Positions 34,734 to 47,031 of a stretch of 64,000 bases of DNA are shown here, in pieces. How positions within the stretch are numbered: the first letter of the stretch is position 1; every line of letters begins with the position of its first letter. The translations under genes and the position numbers were made by a program. Origin of the DNA: Larix kaempferi (Eukaryota; Streptophyta; Pinopsida; Pinales; Pinaceae); the NCBI GenBank assembly GCA_027924585.1, contig BSBM01000440.1:14539501-14603500 (forward strand), given 5' to 3'. Below the pieces are notes generated by a model. It was not told where the DNA came from, did no database searches, and was given only the letters and a program-made list of their open reading frames with translations.

Positions 34734-36616
34734 TGTTAACACCCCCATCAATGCTCCTGCCAAGGAAGGAAAGGGCATCTCCCTACCAGAACCCCGAGCA
34801 TGCCCATTGACCTCTTACGCCACAGAAGAGTCAAGAAACCAAAAAATGGCTAAGTGTCAAGAAAAACCAAGTCAAATGATCGAGCCCCAGTGAGAAAAAT
34901 GGGAAAAACAAGGCAGTGGAATGCTTTTGCAATCCACAGAGGTTGAATGGACAGGATTGATTAATAGCCAAAGCGGTCATAGAAGTCCAGATCCGACGAC
35001 CCAAAACAACTATATAAGACCCATTTGATCGACTTATTTTTCGCTTTCAAAGAGAAAATGGATGGTCAAGGTTGAAGAGCAAGGCCAAATCAACGGCTGG
35101 GAGACAAACCACAACACACCTGGTCAAGAGGTTTTTCGCTTTTCTGCTTTCCTGCTGGTCCGAATTTCTGAATTTTCGCACCAGCATTGCGAATTGCGGA
35201 AGTCGAAATGATATTTTTCAAGAGCATAAAGTTGGGTTTCAGATTTCCACAACCCGCATTGTGGAATGCGGATTGCAGAGACATAATTTTTTGGGGGCGC
35301 AAATTTAGTTTCTGATTTCTGCAACTCGCATTACGGAAACCAAATTTCAGAGGCATAATTTTTCGTGGGCGCAAATTCAAGTTTCCGATCTCGGCCACCC
35401 GCATTGCGGATTGCGGAGGTGATTTTCACGAAGTTGTGTAATGGATTTCCAATTTCCGCAACCCGCATTGCGAAATGCGGATTGCGGAAGTGATATTTTC
35501 CAGAGGCATAAAATTGGCTTTCTGCTTCCCGAAACCCGCATTGCGGAATGCGGATTGCAGGAGGATGATTGCGGATCGGAGAGGTTTTACAGGGAAACTT
35601 ACGGCCGAAAATAAAGAATTTCACATGAAAAAGGCACGATTGGAGGCCGATTTGGAAGCTAAAGAGAAGCACATCTTGGTTACTTGTCCAAATCAACCTA
35701 AAACGGCCCAATCCAAAGGACAAACAGGTGGTTTCCAAGGCCCAAATGCACGTCGACATCGCACAGAGCTTCCCACCTACGCATCTAACAGACTCAGAGG
35801 CATTTGGTTCGAGCAGTTCGGCCTGAATGGCCTCATCCTTTCAAGTTCTAGAGTGTTGTTAGTTAGTTACAAGTTGTTTGGTATTTTGTAAGCCTATAAA
35901 GGCATATTTTGAATTAAACCAAAGGGTTGGATGTTTCTGGATTCTAAGAGATTAAAAGCTCTGCGTATGAGTTGAACTCGGCCTTTCAATTCATGAGAAA
36001 ACCTAATTCTCTAGCAGAGATTCTTGTGATGAGTGTTTGGATGTCTGTTATTTCCTTTACATGTGTTCTTCATTTGTATTTCCATTGATTGTTTGCTTCT
36101 GCAGTATCTAAATCAAGACTACATGGTCTGAAATTCATAATTTATGCTTCAAATGCATATGACTAGGTATTCCACCCTTTCTTCTTGAAGTTGCAGGTTA
36201 GAATTCATTTGAAAATGCTCTAGATCTGTGATGGAATGTGTTTCCCTTTCTGCCTTCATATTTTAATATATTTGACTTGAATAAGCCTCATATACCTTGC
36301 CTCTACCTCTTAAATTGTGGTCTAAATCAGTCTTTTGTGACTATAAATCCACTGAAGTTTGACTTCGTGCCCAATGGTTCTCTCGTCCTTAACCCCAACC
36401 AGCTGAAAAAACCCTATAAGTCATTATTTTAAGGTCTAGCCACCACTTTACCTATAACAAGCTTGTGCAAATAATATTCTAAGTGCTGAGAGAATTGTGA
36501 AAGAGAGAGCCCTCTCTGTGGTTGGAAAGGCTAGTTTCCATCCACCAAAGATTAGTTTGAAAAAATTACCTCATGATCCCTTCTACTGCAACCCAAGAGA
36601 ATCTTGATTGATAACA
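34734..36616 (+). mobile_element. 3' LTR of the Tat-like element
   Basis: 1883 bp, TGTTAACACC to TTGATTGATAACA, with U3 array at 35183-35580 and TATA at 35895-35900. It appears less similar to the 5' LTR than the 5' LTR is to the arm 1 LTR. That fits duplication of the arm after element insertion. Confidence 0.95.
35183..35580 (+). repeat. Six-unit hairpin-forming tandem array in U3 of the 3' LTR
   Basis: Units start near 35183, 35251, 35324, 35398, 35461 and 35534. The last two have the cleanest core (cccgcattgcggaatgcgga). Unit 3 is truncated in its core. Confidence 0.9.
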
Positions 36617-36690
36617 TGAGCTATGGTCGATTTTCCACTCCCTAGATGGCCCTTCATTGTTACTGCCAGTAATATTCCCCTCTTATGCAT
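36617..36690 (-). pseudogene. P-loop NTPase exon fragment with the Walker A motif
   Basis: From an ATG at 36688-36690 the minus strand reads MHKRGILLAVTMKGHLGSGK and then STIA. The GxxGSGKST Walker A is at 36625-36645. Family members have MKGHPGSGKST-AH at this position, so Pro has become Leu. The frame then meets the target duplication TGAGC (36617-36621) and the retrotransposon. It resumes at 26428 as the piece after the P-loop. The ATG might be the real start. Upstream sequence (36691-38091) could be its 5' flank. Confidence 0.78.
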
Positions 36691-38091
36691 CTCTATATAC
36701 AAAACTATATTCTCACTCAACATTTATGCCCAATTTATAGTTGCATTTGCTACAATTACTTGTGACAAAAAAATTGGATATAATTGAATTATCATAAGGG
36801 TGAAGTTGTGATTGATCTATGTGAAGTAGTATGCTTCAATATGTTATATTGTAATGGTACCACGGCAAATCTAGTGATGTGGTCAATAAGTCACTACATG
36901 ATATGTTAATTTGTTGCTATTACATGCTTTATCCATACACCTTTACAGTAAAAAAACACATCTTCCTACTTCACTCAAAGATATTTCTCTCTTTCAATTA
37001 TGGTTATTTGTTCATTTAAGTAATCTAAGGATTTGAAACTAATAACAAAATCCAAAGCTAAACCTCCTCAACTCGACTTAAAAAAACTAAAAGAATCCAA
37101 TATTGAACATTATTATGATGATGATGGTCTTTTGGACCTTAAGAGAAAAGACAAGACACAATTATGGGATTTGTTTTAAAATATTATTCCTATGCTCAAG
37201 AAAAATTAAAGAGGAGTGTCCCTAGTAGATCCATTGATTCCAATTCAATACTCCTATACTCCATAGTCTAGTCACCTAATGCCCACTTTATAGAGTTCAA
37301 TTTTTTGCATTTCAATATTGCTTCTAGAGTAATGGGGATCCATCTTAATCGATTGTTCGATCATTTATTGATAATTCCAAATTATTCATATGAAGTTTAT
37401 ATTTGCATTTTGTTTGTCTTTTATCCTCATTGGAGCTATCATTGTATTTTATCTTATTGTGTCTCTTTTCATTTTTCTTGTGCCCTTTTTTAATGTTTGT
37501 ATGATTCATTCAATGATTTATTAGAGTACTTCAATATGGAATCTTTCAAGGATTTTGACTACATCAAGGCTTCCCTTGTTTTCTTTCTTTGATTTTCATC
37601 TTCATTTTTTGAATTTACTACATTATCTATTACTCTTTCTTGTTGTCTAGGATATCCATGAATGTTTGTCAGAAAAACTCTTAGTTCTAACTATTGTTGG
37701 ATTTCAAGACTATGAAGTCTTTTGTTCTTAGTATCCTGGTAGGATTATATGAAGTCCAATATTTAATTGACAGCTATGTCATTTTTGTAAAGTTCTTGTC
37801 TAGTACTTTGCCCTCCTTTCCTACAATGGAGTTGGTACTTGATTCTTTGCCAGGTCTCTATTGAAGGAAGAACTCTATGTATCTTTCAATTATAACTTTG
37901 ATTCTACCAAAATATCAAGTTATAGATTTTATTTTTTCTGTTTCAAAAAAAAACTATTCTTCTTTAGTGGCATTTTGATGATATTTTATCCACATGCGAA
38001 GGTCTACAAAACAAATTTTCCTATTTAGCTCATTTTGTGGTGGATTTTTCATTTTCTACTTAGGATATATATATATCCCCTTAAACATAGA
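36691..38091. other. No gene recognised
   Basis: AT-rich. If the P-loop exon belongs to its original locus, this would be its upstream region, but I see no promoter element I can defend. No repeat family is recognised. Confidence 0.35.
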
Positions 38092-38455
38092 TGTCCACTC
38101 CACAATAATTATTGATTCCTGACACCATGCAAATCCTCCCACTCAAGACTTTGAAATGGGCCATCTCCATTAACCAAAGGCCCATGAGGTAGTTGAGTGT
38201 GAGATCCATAAATGCAAGTGGCATCATTAGGGAAGGTCCACTTGTTAGTGGTTGAGGCTTCATTAATGGAGGTCCAATAAGTGGTTAGGATGTTGGTCAA
38301 TTAGAAACTACATATAGTTGTAAAAGCTATGTAATCGATTCTCGAGTTACTTCTTTTTAGGATATCTTCTAGTTATGCTTGTTTGCTTTCCATGGTGGTA
38401 TTTTTGTCTATCTTTCTCTGAATAGTCTATTTAAGCTATCCAGAAATAATAGAAG
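38092..38455 (+). mobile_element. 5' LTR of the chromodomain gypsy element
   Basis: Pairs with 43551-44007 over 'gggccatctcc/ctattaa..aaggccca(t/)', 'gtggttgaggctt/tgattgaggtgtcattaatgga' and 'gaaactacatatag/gaaactatgtatag'. It is about 95 bp shorter because one block near its 3' end is absent. The left boundary is approximate. Confidence 0.7.
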
Positions 38456-38468
38456 TGGTATCAAAGCA
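38456..38468 (+). promoter_or_regulatory. Primer-binding site for initiator tRNA-Met
   Basis: TGGTATCAAAGCA differs by one base from the usual TGGTATCAGAGCA. It is directly behind the 5' LTR. Confidence 0.85.
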
Positions 38469-39184
38469 TTTTCTTTTCTTTTCATGTGCTCAAATTTTAG
38501 AGAAACAAATTAGTCTAGAGATGAGTTTTGTCATCTTAGTTATATGTCACTCAATGGGTATACCTGCATTAGGGAAGAATACACACATAAAACACAAGTG
38601 ACATCATCTTATTGCAAACTCTTATAACTTACGTTGGTACTCCTTTGAGTAGTATTGCGTAAAACATCAGTTATATATGGATTCTATTCCACATATCCTC
38701 AAGTATATCAAGATCCCCGTAAGAACACCTAAAACAATACTTATGTAGAGTACACTAAGAAAAACTCTTAGGGAGATACACTCTTGCATACTAGGGAATA
38801 GGTAGTACATGTAATGGTACAATCTATATTCATTAATTAGTAGTGTGAAATATTTGGATGAGTGCTATGTTGGAAACCCAAAAGAATATCATAGATTTAT
38901 ATCACTAGAAAATCCTTTTTCCCTAGGACCCTACAAGGCCATATATTATGCAATACAAATATTGAAATTCCTACATAATTTGTAATATCTGAAATTTTGA
39001 ATTTCCATCAATGTAGTAATAGTAAGACGAGTAATATTCCCACTAGATTTAAAAAAATGTTTGGGGCTCTCCAATACCATTACAAGAGACTTATCCCAAA
39101 ATACTCCTTGCATCACATTGATCACAAGGTATAACTCTCCGGTACCTTTTTTCGTGGACCTACAAATATAGTTGCTTATGACCC

Positions 39185-40400
39185 ATATCCGTAGATTCCC
39201 CTGGAGACATTGATTATGTTGGGATACCTATTGGATAACCTCTCTAGTGGACCTAGTACTCCAATGACATAGAATGACAACATATTAGCCATGGATGAAA
39301 TAAACCAAATTGTTTAGTCTCTCACCTATTCAACAAAGAATATCATTTAGTTATTCATTGCATTAGAGACCAATATGTCTTCCCTCAATGTGCAAGTTGA
39401 CCTTTCTTTTCATAAGATTGAGATGTTGGATGGTAAGGATGACGAGGGTGAAAAAAATTTTAGGTTAGTGATATCACAAGGCTAAGAAAATTGAAGAGGA
39501 TAAAGGTTACAATAATGATAATTTGTTTTCTTACCATCCCCACAATCTGATGCATCGCTTCCCCAAAGTTGATCTAAATAAGTTTGATGGATCATATCCA
39601 ACCAGTTGGGTTGAATACATGGAGCATTTTGTTTCCCTCCATTCCATAGTGGATGAATTATTGAAACACAAAATTAATGTCCTATATATGGATAAGGAAT
39701 ATTGGTAGTGGTGGCAATGGAACAATAAATCTTCTCCATTGTTCATTACATGGAAGTAGTTTGTGAAAGCCTTGTTTTTTGTTTTATATGGGATACTAAT
39801 TTTGTGGGCCAGCTTACCAAATTGCATTCAACAAGTGCATTGCAAGAATACATTGATTCTTTTTAGAATTGGATGCCATAACAAAAAATTTAACTAATGA
39901 TATTTTTAAGAATTGCTTTATCAATGGTATTAAGGAGGAAATTAGAGCCCGTGTGGAGATGAACCACCTTGCTACCTAGTTGGAGGCCACTTGGCTTGTT
40001 TGTTGTGTATAATTTTAGAATATGCCTAGTTCAAATTACCTAATATTGATCCATTCCCTTTCCCAAATGTAGTGGTTCCCTAGGAGCTTGCTCCACTCCT
40101 CAAGGTCCACAAGTTTATACAAGTCGAAAAGGCACAACACCAACTTAAGGGTCTCTACTATAATTGTGATAAAAAATGTTATATTACAGATAAATTTAAG
40201 GAATAAAAAATATTGATGGCCATATTTGAGGACATTTATGACGATGATGATCATGGATAGAAACATGAGGACATCAACCCCCCCACGAAGGAAGTTCCTC
40301 TCCCTTACCAATCTAGTGAAGAACCCCAAATAGATCTTCAGGCCATGACTTATATTTCCCCACCTTGTATTTTAGATATGGTTAGCTATATTAAGAATCA
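39185..40400 (+). pseudogene. gag: gag of the chromodomain gypsy element
   Basis: The open piece 39523-39708 reads FPKVDLNKFDGSYPTSWVEY and ends in DKEYW. This is the FDGxxPxxWxxxMExxFxLH signature of chromovirus gag. A WWQWNNKS piece follows after a stop. Further fragments match GIKEEIRARVEM (about 39925-39965) and a zinc-knuckle remnant about 40130-40200 (CTYNCD-like, degraded). The reading frame is lost in many places. It is the counterpart of 24100-24800. Confidence 0.8.
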
Positions 40401-41900
40401 TAATTCATTGTCTTAATCAATAGTGGAAGCACCCATAATTTCATTCATTGCCACATTACACTAATTATATACCAATGATGTCAAAAACTTTGATATTATG
40501 ATTGATGGTGGGGATAAATTAAATGTGGTGATGGATGTGAAAGTTTGAAATTTCAAATGGGTGGATATTCCCTAAAAACTCACACGTTCACCATTGAAAT
40601 GGATGGCTATGATATTATTCTCAAAGCAAGTTCTCTAGAAATAGTTAGATCCCACCATACATAAAAGCTCCTAAAAAGGGGTCATTCCAATATTATTCCA
40701 AAACTACATATTATTCAAGCCTTTGAATATGCTTCACAACCAAATCATCCAAACTTGCAATTAGTTTTGAACAAACACCAAGAGATATTTGAACCTCCCA
40801 AGGACTACCACTCTCATGTGGTGAGAATGATCATAGTATACCACTACTCTCAAGTGTCCTAAAACATAATGTGCACTCATATCATCATCCTTTTTCCCAA
40901 AATATGAAATAAAAAATATCATCCAGAGTTGTTAGTAGCATGTGTCATTTATCTTAGTACCATCCCTACTCTTCTACAATTGTCATGGTTCTTAACATAC
41001 AAGGAACTTGGCACATGTTTGAACTTTCAAGCTCTTAACAATTTTTACTATCAAAAATTTATTTTCCATTCTTGCCACTGGCAATAGATGAGCTACATGG
41101 TGCTTAATTCTTCAATAAACATAAACTTCACTCTAGTTATCACCAAATTTACATGATGTAGGTAATTTCTATACTCATGAATATCATTAAGAGTTTTTGG
41201 TGATTACCTTTTGTCTTTACAATGTTCCTTCCACTTTTCATATCCTCATGAACAAAATATTTTGACCCATCCTACACCATTTTCTCCTAGTTTTATTTTT
41301 TGACATCTTGGTCTACAACAAAGCTTAGCTAGAACATGTGGCAATATAGATCAAATCTTAAAAAAATTCCATAATCATAAATAGATGTGTTCTTAGTATC
41401 TTAGGAGTGGAATATTTGGGACACATTGTTAATGGGGAGGGTGTGCATGTTGATCCTAAGAAAAATGAGGTAATGATGAATTGGCATCGTCCCAAGACCC
41501 TCAAAAGTTTGCAAGGAATTTTTGGACTCACAAGTTACTACAAGAATTTTGTACAAAACTATGGGAACATTGGAGCTACCCTCACCATATTTCTCAATAA
41601 GAATGACTTCATTCATAATGAGGAGGTTGAACAAGCTATTCAAGTTTTAAAATGTGTTATGTGTACTATGTGTAACTCACCCTTCTCGACTTCAGTAACA
41701 TTTTTTTCTTGGAAAGTATTGCCTCCATCAAAAGTATTGGAATAATGTTCATACAAGAGGGACAGGCATTTCCCTTCACAAGTAATAAATCATGTGACAG
41801 AAACTTGGGAAATATATACTTATGAGAAGGAAATTTTGGCTATTTGTCATGTAGTTTTATGTGTCACCTTACTTGATAGGGCATCATTTCTAGATTAATA
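40401..41900 (+). pseudogene. Protease, RT and RNase H remnants of the chromodomain gypsy element
   Basis: The best piece is 41407-41745: EYLGHIVNGEGVHVDPKKNE, then RPKTLKSLQGIFGLTSYYKN, the thumb and connection of gypsy RT. Just upstream the YxDD region is reduced to a frameshifted 'ttttttgacatcttg' (about 41297-41311). RNase H fragments continue to about 41890 and include a YEKEILAI-like piece (about 41819-41850). Protease is only hinted at around 40500-40650 by the GGYDIILKAS-type stretch. Confidence 0.78.
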
Positions 41901-42099
41901 AGGACCAATGTTGCTTGAAAAAATACTTAGAACAGAGGATATCCTCCACAAGGTAGAAAAAGTGGGCGACTAAAATATGATGCTACAACTATGAGATTAT
42001 CTGCAAGAAGGGAAAGGGGATTGTGGTGTTTTATGCTCCATCTATGAAGTATGATGAGAAAGGTTCCTTACTTTCCTTATTTTTCTTAGTAGGAAGTTA

Positions 42100-43060
42100 G
42101 TTGCAGGTAGTACATTAAGAATGGTTAGTAGATTCCAAGATCGTGCACATGATCCACCTGCTATAGGTCAACCCACGTGCACATTTAGGTTACACTTGGT
42201 AAAATTATGAGATCCTCTATAAATGGCATATTTTTTGGCCTAGGATTCAACATTTAAATACAAAGTGTTATATGAATTACACTCCCCTTCCATAGTAAGC
42301 CATTCCATATTTCACAAAACAAATGCACCAATTAATCACTCATTCTTTTAAGAAGGCGTGAAGAAGGACATCCACACCTTTGTGGATAAATACGAAATTT
42401 TCCAATAGAACAAGGAAAAAATAGTAAACCATCTAGGGACATTACAATGTTTATCCACTCTAGAGACCATGTGGGAAAATGTTTCTATGGATTCATTACG
42501 GGGTTACCAATGTCATGCAACAAATAAATGATTATGGGACTAATTGATCACCTTTTTAAATATGCTCATTTTTATGCCTCACATATCCCATTCAAGACCT
42601 CCACACAATAACAAGTATTTATGGAAAATATTTTAAAACTCCATGGAATGCTTAAATCAATCGTAATTGATCACAACCAGACCTTCAGTAGCAATTTTTT
42701 CCAAGATTCTTTTTGAATTCAAGGTACCTAATTGAATATTATAGTAACATATCATCCCCAATAGATGGCCACATGGAAGTAATCAACAAATCAACAAGTT
42801 TTTGGAATATTATTTATGGTGTTTTACCTCATACAAGTTATCCCAATGGGGTCTAGGGGTTACCCTTGGATGAATGGTGGTACAATGCCACCTAGTATGG
42901 TGCTAATAAATGTGATCCTTTATGCTATCCGATGGAAAAAAACCCCATCCATGATCATACACTTACTAGGTCTCTCTAAGGTTCAGGAGGTGGAGAAAAC
43001 CCATACAACTTATGTTGACATTCTTTGTACCCTCAAAGATAATCTAGTGTAGGCCTAGAA
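42100..43060 (+). pseudogene. Integrase remnants of the chromodomain gypsy element
   Basis: Scattered frames resemble the gypsy integrase: FVDKYEIFQ (zinc-domain end, about 42375), WENVSMDS (about 42472-42495, first Asp), HPQTDG-like 'PNRWPHG' (about 42755) and a final frame 42816-43052 ending IYVDILCTLKDNL-type, which matches the helical segment after the core. Catalytic residues cannot all be placed. Confidence 0.65.
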
Positions 43061-43169
43061 CCACATGAAGCAACATGCCAATCACACCAAATTGAATTCC
43101 AATTATTATAATAGTATTATGTGTTATTGCATCTCCAACCCTAGAATAATACATTATTCAAGAAGAAAA

Positions 43170-43500
43170 TCCACCATAAGTTATACCTTAAGTGTTACAA
43201 ACCCTATATTATACTCAAATATATAGTCCTGATGACTTACGATTTCCTTTACCCAACCATTCTATGCTCCACCCAAACATTCATTTGTCCTGCATGAAGA
43301 AAGTGGCCAGGTCCAATTGCAAATTTCACACTATCCTTCCCAAAATATACAAGGAGGGTTCCATTTGGTTGTATCCTAAGGTAATTTTGGATAAATGTGA
43401 GCGATGTATTCAATAGTACACTATATAGGAATTTTTTATCCAATTGAAGGATACACAACCCAAATATTCTACATGGGAACCGTAATATATTCTCCATCAA
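43170..43500 (+). pseudogene. Post-integrase linker and chromodomain remnant
   Basis: Frame 43192-43416 has HPNIHLSCMKKV (family HPVFHVSCLKKV), HTILPKIYKEGSIWLYPKVI and LDKCER. After a stop come EFFIQLKDTQPKYSTWE-like residues (about 43428-43480). These match the chromodomain's VLIKWKxxxxxxATWE strand. The domain targets integration to marked chromatin. Here it is broken. Confidence 0.75.
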
Positions 43501-43550
43501 TTTCCTTATCTCAACCTTGAGGAAAACACTTAGTTATAAGGGCGAGGACA

Positions 43551-44007
43551 TGTTAAGGTCCCACCCTAACTACCCTAGTTAGGGGAATAGGTTGTTACTT
43601 AATGTATTGGAATTTGGGGCCATCTCTATTAAATAAGGCCCATAAGTTAGTAGAGTGTAAAATCAATAAATTTAAATGAACTCGTAAATAAGTTCCAATA
43701 GTTAGTGATTGAGGTGTCATTAATGGAAGTCCCTAGGTGGTTAGGGATTTATTGAGTTAGAAACTATGTATAGTAGACTGAGAAGCTATGCAATTAATTG
43801 TTAAGTTGAAATATTATTTCATTTGGAGTTATGATCATTTATACATTACCTATTCAAAGAGGCAAGTGGACATTTATCTTAGTTATTAATATTAAAAAAG
43901 GTTTTCTCACTATTGTTATTTCCAAATTCAATTTCAATTTATTTTCTTCCATGGTTATATTTCTATCTATATTGCTATGAATATTGGGTTTCAACTATCA
44001 AGGAACA
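43551..44007 (+). mobile_element. 3' LTR of the chromodomain gypsy element
   Basis: Starts TGTTAAGGTCCC directly after a purine-rich aagggcgaggaca tract (43538-43550). The end is placed near 44007 by alignment with the 5' LTR. Confidence 0.72.
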
Positions 44008-47000
44008 CCACATATATCTAGATTATTGTAGCCAATGAACACAATGAATAAACATGATCCATAACAAATATACTTATCACACCAACCAATGTCATTATAC
44101 TATTAATCATGTCCTACAAATGAACCATGCCATTAGAAATTTGACAAAAGGGATTATAGCAGGGAAAACCTATTCTAGGTGTAAAGAAATCACTCTAAAA
44201 GGATTTATTTTCCTCAAACACGTCCCAATGCATTATAGTGTTATAATATTTCTATATTAGTTGCAATGTCAAATAAAATAATGGTCATTCATTGCTATCT
44301 CTAAGCCTATATTCTATTTATATACAATAGGGGGTTTTGACCAAATCACCCAATGACTAGGAAAACATCTTATTTTATTCTTCTTTTAATCAAAAGTGGG
44401 TCCTTGACTATACAAAAAAGGGATATATAACACATCCTAAATGGGAATCCATAAAACATGGAATAATACGAAACATGGTCATGAGGATTTAAAGAAAACT
44501 AGGACTAATTGATTGGTTCAATGTGGTGGAGAGATAGATGAAGGAATTACATGGTGTCAATGGGTAAACAATTGGTTGGGTTATGCTTGCAAATCCAAAA
44601 GAGAGTGATGAATGTAAGGAGGAAAGGGAATTATTTTCTCACTACCAAGGAAATAAGGCTTCATGGTATCAAGTCACCAAACCAAAAACTTAGAGTTTCT
44701 TGTAAGGTGTGGCAAGTGTGATCACGTAGGTAGTTGTCATATTCCACAACAATAACCATGGTGTTTTCCAATTCCACAACAATAACCATGGTGTTTTCCA
44801 ATTCCACAGTGATTCTAGTGTAAAGAATATTAAGTGATTCTAGTGTAGAGAATATTAAGGATGCATTTTATTCAGTATGGGGTGATGTGGATGTGGTGAT
44901 ATATGAGGTCATAATTGTTACGTCATAAGGCATAAATGAAAACTCGACAACAATCTACATCCACTCAAAAGTCAAGAGAATGAGGGAAAAATCAAGGTTG
45001 TTAGAGTTCACATGGATATTGTTATTGCTTTTCACATAATGCCAAAATGTTATTAACAACAAACCCTAACTAAATCAAGCATAAGATACATAAAACCACA
45101 ACATTCATATTTATCCAATTAAAGAAAGGATTTATGCAACTGCAAGACACACAATAACAACAAGATAACACATAATTATTAGAAATAATATCATATATGC
45201 TTTTATTGACAACTTAAGAGTTGAATACATAAGCCTCCCTTTCCCATGGCAGGAAAGGGATATGCAGAATTTACTCCATTGACTTCTACTATGCACACGC
45301 AACTCTTCAATAATCGAGAGGGCCATGGGAAAGGGAGATTTGGAACTTACTCCCTTGACTTATACTATGCACACACAACTATTTAATAATCGATAGGGGT
45401 TTTTACAACAATATCAAGAATAAAACATGCCAATGACCTCCCAAAACACTCTATTTATCCCATGACTGATGGAGGTGGGAAAAAAATTCTCCACTACCTA
45501 CATTTGCATTGAAAATCCCTTTCCGCATTTTTACCCCAATATTTTCCTATTATCACATTCAATTACCCAATTGACTTAGTCAAGACGATAATTTTTATCA
45601 AAACAATATTGGTTGCATTCAAATGCAATCAAGACCCAACAAGCCCCCCACCATTATTCTTTGAATCACCCTCAAGTCAACTCAAAGTGACTATGAACAT
45701 ATGGAATCACACCTACATGCAACTATCCAAGTGCCTCACCTTTTGCAACCTCCTCTTTCTTGCATAGCCCCCTCAAACCTTGATGCTACCTCCTCACATT
45801 TCCACAAACTCCTCAAACTGGGTACCACATATATATTACTTGATATCACAACCAGTAATTTGTGACAAAAGTAGCGGGTATAAAATGATGAAGTATCACG
45901 AAAGTGGAAGACCAATGTTGTGGAGGAACTAGGTTCAAGATCAGATACATAAATTTTTTATCCATCCACTGACCCAAATACACCCACAGTATTTGTCACC
46001 TCCATACCTAATTCAACCCAAATGACTAGTAAAGATTTTATATCTTATCTTGGTTCAGTTTCTCAATTTTGACAGGGCTGCACATCAAAGAAGTCGAGCA
46101 TCGTGCGACCTATAAACCCACACTTAATTAAGCTTGTAGTGGAATTCCATATTCATATTCCAACCCTACCAAGACCATCACCACACCTATAGAAATGACT
46201 ATCGATGGAATCTATTCATAGCTTTCAAGTATGTGGAATCATCTTAGAGAACATAACTATTCAATTCCATAGGCCATATCACTTGTGTATCCATAAGAAA
46301 GTATCAATCTTCTTTACTCCTCCTAGAAATAGTAGTGAGAGAAAGAATATGATCTCCAAGATCATGTTTCCACAATGAAAAGTCGGGGGATGTAGAAACA
46401 ATAGGAGCTCATGGGACAGTTACCTCCACTAGTCACTGAGATCACCGCAACTTGCATTCACCTCCATGATGTGACATGATAAAAATCCAGATCATCTTCT
46501 CGACTCTAAATGATCGGATGGAACTATTGGAGTAGAGATAGAATCTAGTTGATGAGTTGTGGGGGTAGATCCATAAGATGCACTAGAAGTCCCAATCTCT
46601 AACCGACCCGCTAGACCAGTAACAAAAATATGAAGAGATACAAACTGCTAATGATAAGTTGGACACCCTTCATGATACTAAATTTTCTATGAAGAACGCA
46701 CTTTCAGAGTTATAACCTTCACCTCAATCCATATTTCTTATGTTGGAGCAGTTGGACTCATTTGTTGATTTGGAATGGAATACTTTAGAGAAACAAAATC
46801 CCTCGGTGTCGGATAGTGAGGATGCACATGCATTCACTGTTGGTGTAAATATTATTAGGAAAGTGGAAGGAACATGTTGGTTTCACACCCAATACTTATT
46901 TGTGGTACTTGAGTTGGCCCTTTTGTTTGAATGTTTGAAGAAACAAAGTTGACTCGAGGGCGAGTCAACGATTGTGGTCGAGGCTTGTTTTCCCTTGTTT

Positions 47001-47031
47001 TTTAAGACCTAGTCATCTAACATAGATGGAC
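44008..47031. repeat. Anonymous region with two small tandem duplications
   Basis: At about 44750-44810 a 33-bp unit (ttccacaacaataaccatgg...) occurs twice, and 'gtgattctagtgtaaagaatattaa' repeats just after (44812-44863). At about 45232-45410 a ~90-bp unit is duplicated (ctatgcacac(g/a)caact, aataatcga(g/t)agg). A short open frame, 46740-46952, starting LEQLDSFVDLEWNTLE, has no recognised relatives. Nothing else can be supported. Confidence 0.5.

Larger units (their letters stand above)
26429..36616 (+). mobile_element. Complete Tat-like Ty3/gypsy LTR retrotransposon (10.2 kb)
   Basis: LTRs of 1884 and 1883 bp with TGTTA...TAACA ends flank gag, protease, RNase H-like, RT, RNase H and integrase in that order. 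The target duplication is CGAGC (26424-26428) against TGAGC (36617-36621). Integration split a P-loop NTPase exon. The element is dead: stops fall in gag, before RT, beside the RT active site and in integrase. The order PR, plant-type RNase H, RT, degenerate gypsy RNase H, INT and the protease C-flank (WASKLKGTLQMDMSYATIPV) point to the Tat lineage rather than a chromovirus. No chromodomain is seen. Confidence 0.93.
38092..44007 (+). mobile_element. Decayed chromodomain-type Ty3/gypsy retrotransposon
   Basis: 5' LTR about 38092-38455, tRNA-Met primer site at 38456, gag from about 39190, RT to about 41745, integrase about 42100-43060, chromodomain remnant about 43420-43490, and 3' LTR 43551-44007. 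The gag-to-RNase H part is closely related to the gypsy layer in both inverted-repeat arms. Stops occur every few dozen codons throughout. No target duplication could be matched. Confidence 0.85.
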
